From positions 4,041,001 through 4,105,000 of the forward strand of contig NC_020173.2 of the NCBI RefSeq assembly GCF_000224145.3: 64,000 nt of DNA, read 5' to 3'. This DNA comes from Ciona intestinalis (lineage: Eukaryota > Chordata > Ascidiacea > Phlebobranchia > Cionidae). This document shows positions 58,301 to 64,000 of this stretch, one piece after another. The notes under the pieces were generated by a model. That model made no database searches. It saw only the letters and a list, made by a program, of their open reading frames with translations, and had not been told where the DNA came from. Position numbers and translations under genes: made by a program. Position 1 is the stretch's first letter; every line of letters begins with the position of its first letter.

Positions 58301-59277
58301 ATCATCTTAACTAGCAATACATAATGCATGTAAATAATATGTGAGAAAATTACAAACACAGAATTGCAAAACCAAAAAAATATAATTAAAGAACCATAAC
58401 CACTTAAATCTAGCACTTACGTTTTCCCAAGATGTTAAAAATAAAAATATCCTAAAAAAAATTACATTAGTTGTATACTTATTTAACAAATTTTAATAAT
58501 ATATAAACATTAATTTCAGTATAACCATTTAAGATATCTATATATTATATATATATATATATATATTTATATATTTATGTGTCCTATTTTTTGCTGTTTA
58601 GTACAGTTTTAAAATCTTCCCCCTCGTAAATACAATTATTACCCTATAAGATTTGCTTGTGTCTAGGGATGCACATTACAGAATTCCGAATCCATGAGAT
58701 TCGAATCCTTTTGTATTCGAATCTAATTACGGGATTCGGTATTCTGTTTAATGACGTCATTACACGTCATTCATACACTATATTAACGATTTTTGAAATT
58801 TAATAATTAAAAAAAAAATATTTTTGTGGTTGTGGGACTTTCGAGAGTAAACGTTTTACAACGTCTTTTCATAGCCTGCTATACGTTTCATGACGCAAAA
58901 ACTACCCAATAGTACAATTTTTGATCATTTTACAGCTCATGATCCAACAAGGCTGCTATGAAAGAGTCAATAAACTGACTTATGTGGGTAAAATTATTTT
59001 TTCCTATAAATACAAAAAGATTCGAAATTCTAGATTCGGAATTCTAGATTCAAAATAAAGTATTCTAGGATATCCTAGAATACCTAATTATTCTGTAATG
59101 TGCATCCCTACTTGTGTCCATAGCAAATCATATTCAACACTGAATGATCCAAATTAAAAAAAAAATTAATAACAAATCTTTATGAAAGAGCAATACTTAC
59201 CGGTAAACAATATATGCTAAGATAAAAGATGTAAATAGTGCAATAGCTATACTCAAATTAGAAAATTCGGAAGTCAT
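52380..59277 (-). CDS. N-terminally membrane-anchored ZU5-like protein
   Basis: Eleven exons: 59201-59277, 58421-58451, 58077-58155, 56504-56547, 56050-56177, 55615-55701, 54940-55525, 54490-54624, 54039-54136, 53235-53471, 52380-53067; all in phase, 729 aa. Residues about 7-32 are a hydrophobic anchor (LSIAIALFTSFILAYIVYRI) followed by a very basic stretch (NKKKRKRNKKK), which predicts a type III/signal-anchor protein with a cytosolic body. The middle is Ser/Lys-rich and low-complexity. Around 305-425 the pattern IGPKGDTLVGNLFTFQVLP ... ISPVVQCHPKSVKFPKPVKV ... LGRFKAIVE resembles a ZU5 domain (UNC5, ankyrin, ZO-1). The following ~200 residues may be a UPA-like fold; the tail is Ser/Lys-rich. 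I do not know a vertebrate protein with this anchor plus ZU5, so the orthologue is open. Two gaps with duplicated flanks touch this locus. Confidence 0.75.
53552..53811 (+). mobile_element. SINE-B, full length, in ZU5-like gene intron
   Basis: A second tRNA-derived SINE: A-box-like ATGGCTCAGTGGTTCAGGCG, B-box-like CACGGTTCGATGCTCGG, a body with a self-complementary GGTCCTTGACAAGGACC and an A-rich tail. Not a functional tRNA: no cloverleaf closes over 75 nt. Confidence 0.8.
54318..54448 (-). mobile_element. SINE-A 5' part in ZU5-like gene intron
   Basis: Reverse copy with GTGACCAGCGTGTTAAAGCA, GGTAGCAGCATTTAGCCTTG, AACCCGGTATCCCTGG. Confidence 0.6.
54720..54862 (-). mobile_element. SINE-A 3' part in ZU5-like gene intron
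   Basis: Decayed reverse copy: CTTGTGCGTGGAGTAACGAC, ACAAGTCGTGCTAGCTTAAG, AAGTAACTTTGTGGGTA. Confidence 0.5.
55790..55985 (-). mobile_element. SINE-A in ZU5-like gene intron
   Basis: Reverse copy ending in a clear head: GCCTTGCCCAAGGACACATA, CTCTAGGTTAGGGATAGGCG, CACTTTGCCCCGGCGCC. Confidence 0.7.
56698..57438. repeat. Assembly duplicate of 57489-58155 (gap flank)
   Basis: Near-identical to the right flank of the second gap, including a copy of the 79-nt exon (57361-57438) that reads the same protein with one silent change. The left copy has a (GAAT)n run that the right copy lacks, as expected of two haplotypes. Confidence 0.8.
57277..57332. repeat. (GAAT)n microsatellite
   Basis: About 14 tandem GAAT units, absent from the otherwise matching copy near 58045. 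Confidence 0.9.
57439..57488. other. 50-N assembly gap
   Basis: Second run of 50 N with duplicated flanks, in an intron of the ZU5-like gene. Confidence 0.99.
58664..59110. mobile_element. Non-autonomous hAT-like element with 8-bp TSD
   Basis: 447 bp with inverted ends TAGGGATGCACATTACAGAA and TTCTGTAATGTGCATCCCTA and the 8-bp duplication CTTGTGTC at 58656-58663 and 59111-59118. Subterminal GATTCGAAT/ATTCTAGA repeats. No transposase. It lies in the first intron of the ZU5-like gene. Its ends differ from the element at 50522. Confidence 0.9.
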
Positions 59278-60339
59278 TTAAAGTCTTTATTTTGTTGGGA
59301 ACTTATAAAAAAGAGGAGCTTTTTATAACATGGGTCCCAAATTAGTACCTAAACAAAAAAGAAGTTTCACTTTTTTCTCATTTTCAAAGATTTATTTTGA
59401 TAAAAAGCCTGACATTCTTGACAAAAAAATTCTACAGTGGGTATATTATTTTAAAGAAACCTATAACAGAATCCGGTGCTAGTGAAGAATCTTCCCCCCC
59501 CCACCTTATTTGCTAACCCCTATTAGGGGTTAGTGGTTACCAAATAAGGTAGGGGGGAGATTCTTCACTAGCACCCAGAGACCTAACAAATATTAAACTG
59601 ATTGCCGCTACAGAAAACAAACTGCTATCGAGTTCTATATTCAAATTTGTGGAACAACAACAGTCTCTGGTGTTTTACGAAAAAAATGAACACACTACAA
59701 TACACAAATTACAATACCACTTGTTTCCATACTAAAGTTTAGCTTTTAATGTTGTAATATGGTTTTATTTTTGGGCATTATGCAGTGCTTCGGGTATATC
59801 TTACGATACGTTGTGATTCCCCTTCTATAAATTGGAAATTCCCTTAGGTAAGATATTTTGTCAAGTCCGCTTGGGGGTTATTGTTTCCCGCTGATAGTGT
59901 GCCGTCAGTGTTCGCTATAGCCGATGTACATAATGCCAAATAAAACAAGTTAACTTAAATCTTTTTTATATCATAAATTATTTTACACGAACATTAATCA
60001 GTTCAGCGCTTGCACATCGTCAAATTTAATTTTTATTTTCAAACTTTAATACATTGTCATCTTATCTGATGTCTATGCCTAACGCAGTTCATGCTTGATT
60101 GCGTAAAATAATGGCGGTAATTTATTGCAGTTATTTTTGTTCTTACTATTTTTGTATTCTTATTAAATAGTGTAACTAAATAAGACGGTACTAACGCTCA
60201 ATTCATAATGAACATTTCCAGTTAAGCTTATCGTAGTTGCATCGTGTGTGGAGCTCGCGGAGTCGTATGATAAGAACGTTAAGCCGTAAGATTGGAACGC
60301 TTCTCTAAATCTTAAATTTTCGGAGACTGGATTATAAAT
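59278..60339. promoter_or_regulatory. Divergent promoter region, ZU5-like gene / BAP18
   Basis: 1.06 kb between two start codons on opposite strands. It contains the 101-bp palindrome at 59475-59575; the remainder has no recognised gene or repeat. Confidence 0.5.
59475..59575. repeat. 101-bp near-perfect palindrome (fold-back)
   Basis: Arms of about 45 bp: GGTGCTAGTGAAGAATCTTC followed by a C run, CACCTTATTTG, mirrored by CAAATAAGGT, a G run and AGATTCTTCACTAGCACC. The loop contains CTAACCCCTATTAGGGGTTAG. Probably a small fold-back transposon; no clear target duplication was found. Confidence 0.8.
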
Positions 60340-61969
60340 ATGGCAGACACAACATCAACTGCAAAGGTTTGTAATGTATGAGTGTTGTAAAACAGATTAA
60401 ATACTTTTATATAAGTTCTGTAATGTAAAATAGCACAGTGTGTTTAAAGTTATAATGATAAGTTATATATGCTTTTAAATATCATGATAATACATGCCAT
60501 TAAAAAAACAACACTTGTATGATGTTGTTTTTTTACAGGTGAGCCAGATATTTATTTCTGCTGGTGAAGCATTTACAAAGCTTGCAGAACTAACCATGCA
60601 AATTAATACACAAGTCGAAACTCCACCTGGGTAGGTTTAAGTTGTGTTTATATGATTCTATGTAAGTGTGTTTTTTTATGGGCACTTGGAAGCGGGATTA
60701 TGTTTCATTACCTTATTGCGATGTAGCATTTACGATTAATAATGTGTAATGTGTGAATCATCAGTGAATGGTTGCCTTTTAATGAGTCTGCACAACTTAT
60801 ACCACTTTTGAATTATTGAAAAAACTCTGTATGTCTAATGTCTATGCTTTTTCAAGTAAACATGTATGTATTTTCCAAGTAAATTGTGCTATTCATTTAT
60901 TATATTTAAGAAAGTATATTACTCTTTTTTAAGAGCAAAATGGACAGATACTGAAATAGAAATGTTGAGGCAAGCAGTTCAAAAGTTTGGAACTGATTTA
61001 AACAAAATAAGTGAGGTTGTAAAAACTAGATCCTTGTAAGTAACAGGCATACCTTGTTTATCTTTATGTTAATGTTGTACTTAGTAGTTAGTACATTAAA
61101 ATTGCATCATCGTTATTTGGTTACTTGTGATTTTTACACAAAAAAACACATAGGCCTATATAAAATATAATAGTTTCCTAAGACCTGAATACTCTAAGTC
61201 TATAGTTTTTAATCCTTAGTTATAATACTCTTTTTAAAATACTGTTTGAAGTAGCTTGTTTGAACTAATAAATGTTTAGGAAATCATTAAAATTACCCCT
61301 AATTGAATTTACAATTATATTATTTAGGGGACAGCTAAAGACTGCAATCAAACGAAAAATTTATGCGGAAGCAGGAATTCCTATAATCAAAAAACAACAA
61401 CAAGGCCGAAAACGAACGTCAACTAATGATGGTGTGAGTTCCACCAACTTGCCTGCAGTAAGTGGTTCAATATGGAAGTGGAGTCATTTTTTTGCCTCTG
61501 TAATACAGACAGTGTCCAACTGTCCAGTAACAGTCCTCAGCTAAATCTTAAGGACACAAATTTTCATTATAACGTTAAGCAAGAAATATACTATACTTAT
61601 TTCTTGCTGCCAAATCTCAAACAGAATTTCCAGTAAGATATTTACCACAAATAAAAAATATAAATGTACCATTTTACATTAAAGGAAACTGTCACTTTTG
61701 ATGACTTCACAAGCACCTTGGATGGAAATGAAGCAAAAAAATCAAGACTTTCTGTCGGCAAACATTTAAGTACTTCCAGCACAACGCATGCAAATGACAG
61801 TGGTCTTGTTGACGTGGAGAATTTGGAAGAATCAAACTCTTCTACTAAAAAATTTGACCGCTTTATTGGTTCACAATTGGAACGTCAATCAGTCAGCGAT
61901 TTAAATGAGCTTGCTGTTAGTAATCCACCTCCTCTACCTCCATTTGATCTTGTTTCTGATCCTTGCTGA
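60340..61969 (+). CDS. BAP18: Chromatin complexes subunit BAP18 homologue
   Basis: Homologue of BAP18 (C17orf49/BACC1), a SANT-domain protein found with MLL/WDR5 and BPTF-containing chromatin complexes. Exons 60340-60366, 60539-60630, 60934-61035, 61328-61433, 61685-61969; in phase, 203 aa (human 172). Conserved start: VSQIFISAGEAFTKLAELTM; SANT-like helices GAKWTDTEIEMLRQAVQKFG and LNKISEVVKTRSLGQLKTAI; then KRKIYAEAGIP. The C-terminus is longer than in human and keeps a short match DSGLVDVENLEE and STKKFDRF. The last acceptor (CATTAAAG) is weak; the exon 4 donor is taken at GGT/GTGAGT. Divergent from the ZU5-like gene and co-oriented with MFF. Confidence 0.92.
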
Positions 61970-62702
61970 CTTTAATACTAATATCTTTTTTGAAAATTTT
62001 AAGTTGAAGTTGTTTTAGTGCTATTAAATACTAATAGCAAGAATTGTCTCTGAAAGCTTTCGTAGTTTTCAGACCCCAAGTTTTATATTTGTTGAAGTGC
62101 TGAAAATCTGTTTCCCATTTATCTCTTATTGTCATGCGTTTTAAATTATGACACAATTTAGTTGTATTTCTTGTAGTTTTTTGCCCCCTCTTACGGAATA
62201 AAAATTGTTAACATCAATAGGAAAATACATGCAGGTGAGTACTGTGTGCATGAATAAAAAACAAAGAAAGGTAATACCTTTGTTTTGTGGGACTAACGAT
62301 AAACCTTAGAATTACATGTGGACCCTAAAGTGTTTTTAGAACAATGTCATCGTTCACGATCATTCTGTTTGCATTGATTGTGTGTAGTAGGCTTATTTCT
62401 AAGCAGTAAAACAATGTTGTAAACATTTGAAACTAATCAACCAAACACCGTATAATAAGACAAATTTGATTACGCATTAGAGAATAAAGAGGTAAATATT
62501 ATAAATACCTAAACATATGATGTAATCGCCGACGTTTAAAAGGTAAATATTATTTGTTGTTAGTAATAAAGATTGGCCTTAACACTAGGTTGCGCTTTCA
62601 AGGCAACAAGGGGACGACACAGGCGCAGCTAACATCTGTTGCATGTAAATTTTCGTTTCTCTGTTAGTACATAGTTTTGTAGCTTAGGTTCCTAACAGCA
62701 AT
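61970..62702. other. BAP18 3'UTR and spacer to MFF
   Basis: Contains the likely BAP18 poly(A) signal AATAAA at 62197-62202; no other gene or repeat seen. Confidence 0.5.
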
Positions 62703-63921
62703 ATGAATCAACAAACAAACCACAACGACCTCGAGACGACCAATTCCAATCAATTGGTCAACGATAACAATTACACCGAAGATATTAACACAAGAATGAA
62801 AGTACCAACCAAGTTGTCAGCCTTGCAGGAAAACGGAGATGATTACCCAGCACCATATCAACAAATGTCAACATTTTCTGCAGATCAAGAAAGGTACATT
62901 GCCGCAAATCCTGCCTTGAGGATGGAAGTCCCCGAAAGAATTGTTGTATCAGGTAATACACTGTTATGCAGCTAGATTTACAACTCACTTACCATATATA
63001 TATCAGTCATAAATGAAGAGACAAATGGGTGTTTTGCAAGCCAAATCTTCCACACTTTGCAATACCTACGCTCACACTTTTACTCATAAGCCACATACCT
63101 ACATTGATGCTTCGTTTATTTATACCATTTTTGTTAATGGAAAGTATAATATAGAGTCCTGCTCCTTTTGAGTCTATAAGCCCATAACACACTTTTTAAC
63201 TTAAACGCAACTTCCCCAACCTTGGTCACTTATGGGTTGTCTAAATTGTCGGCCATACATTAAACCAAGTTTAATTATTAATAAACATTACAGTTGGTGA
63301 GAGTGGGTCAAAGTTCTCAGCCGGAGATGCAAGGTCTAGTTCCCCTCTGTTTGACCAACCTTATGCTGCTACTGTTTCACTAGCCACCCCTCCCCGGGTT
63401 TTAACTGTGCAAGATAGTCCTTTGTACAGGAACTCTGAGGTGTGTATGGCATTCATAAACACAAATATCGTGTATGGCAAACAGCATATGTATAAAATCA
63501 GTCATTCTACAAAAATTGCTTCTGGTAATGAATGCATTGCTGGCATCCTAGTACTGTTAATAATACTGGGTTTTATGCTTGCTCCTGCTTTTATTATTGG
63601 CCTGCATTTAGGAGTACTATGATAGCTTCAGTCCAGGTCACTTATACATCCTTGATAGCCGTAACAGCAAAAACTAGCCAAAATTTGCATACTTTGTAAC
63701 TTGTAAGCTGGCACAATGGCTGTAAAACCACCACATTTGGTCCGCAACAGGACATCTGTAATATAACTTTTGAGTTACCAAGCTACATATGTAAAATAAA
63801 TGATCCTGAATCTATATATTAGTAATAAACTAATACAGTATAATAAACTGTCTGTATCTTAATTTTTTAAGGAGACCCATTCTTCACACAAAGCAAATCA
63901 TTCCACTGACTCATTGCTTGC
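62703..63921 (+). CDS. MFF: Mitochondrial fission factor homologue, 5' part
   Basis: Homologue of MFF, the outer-membrane adaptor that recruits Drp1 to mitochondria and peroxisomes. Three exons are inside the window: 62703-62952, 63294-63439, 63872-63921; the gene continues past the right edge, so the coiled coil and C-terminal anchor are not seen. Diagnostic blocks are YTEDINTRMKVPTKL (human YTEGISQRMRVPEKL), MEVPERIVVSG (MQVPERIVVAG) and LATPPRVLTVQDSPL (LKTPPRVLTLSERPL), the short repeat motifs needed for Drp1 binding. The N-terminal 25 residues before YTED are Asn/Gln-rich and differ from vertebrates. Exon 3 ends with two bases of a split codon before GTAAGT. Confidence 0.92.
63690..63800 (+). 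mobile_element. SINE-A 3' fragment in MFF intron 2
   Basis: TTTGTAACTTGTAAGCTGGC, then CAGGACATCTGTAATATAAC; decayed. A short matching piece (GGGTTGTCTAAATTGTCGGC) lies in intron 1 near 63233-63256. Confidence 0.5.
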
Positions 63922-64000
63922 GTAAGTAAACTAATTCAAAATATTTTAAAATTTAGAGCAGCCTGACTACTAAGTCACATGAAAAAATAGTGTTATATAA

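Overview
The window looks like chromosomal DNA of a solitary ascidian, most likely Ciona. The evidence is AT-rich non-coding DNA, small introns, an NK4/tinman-type homeobox gene, muscle myosin light chains, a secreted cellulose-binding/GH9 protein (tunicates make cellulose), a probable operon with a splice acceptor between its genes, and dense ~190 bp MITEs and tRNA-derived SINEs. All gene models below were spliced by eye; every multi-exon model closes in frame with GT..AG introns.

Layout. 1-528: a 9-bp minisatellite that is open in frame 1 as repeated Asn-His-Thr. 1039-2032 and 3864-4863 (-): two tandem myosin regulatory light chain genes encoding the same 171-aa protein. 5790-8751 (-): an unrecognised 574-aa basic protein in five exons. 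8752-14642: gene-free upstream flank of the homeobox gene. 14643-19876 (+): Nk4 (Nkx2-3/5/6 class), two exons and a 3.4-kb intron. 19877-24589: gene-free. 24590-32910 (-): C2CD5 in 19 coding exons. 33082-33672 (-): intronless NTAQ1 only 147 nt upstream of the C2CD5 acceptor, probably one operon. 34272-35590: a large inverted repeat whose right arm is the promoter of a small secreted cationic peptide gene (35687-36038, +). 36039-41398: gene-free. 41399-50154 (+): a 1117-aa secreted protein with an NtA/NTR-like domain, sushi domain, Glu-rich and Thr-rich linkers, CBM2 and a GH9 domain that lacks the catalytic-base aspartates. 52380-59277 (-): a 729-aa membrane-anchored protein with a ZU5-like region, interrupted in the assembly by two 50-N gaps with duplicated flanks. 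60340-61969 (+): BAP18/C17orf49 homologue. 62703-right edge (+): MFF homologue, incomplete.

Mobile elements: at least 22 full or partial copies of one TA-flanked MITE family lie between 0.5 and 42.1 kb and none was seen to the right; a tRNA-headed SINE family is concentrated from 25 to 64 kb and fills many of the longer introns; two non-autonomous hAT-like elements carry perfect 8-bp target duplications.

The most interesting items are the GH9-domain protein with a lost catalytic base and added extracellular domains, the cationic peptide gene with its mirrored promoter facing the NTAQ1-C2CD5 unit, that operon itself, and the N-terminally anchored ZU5-like protein.
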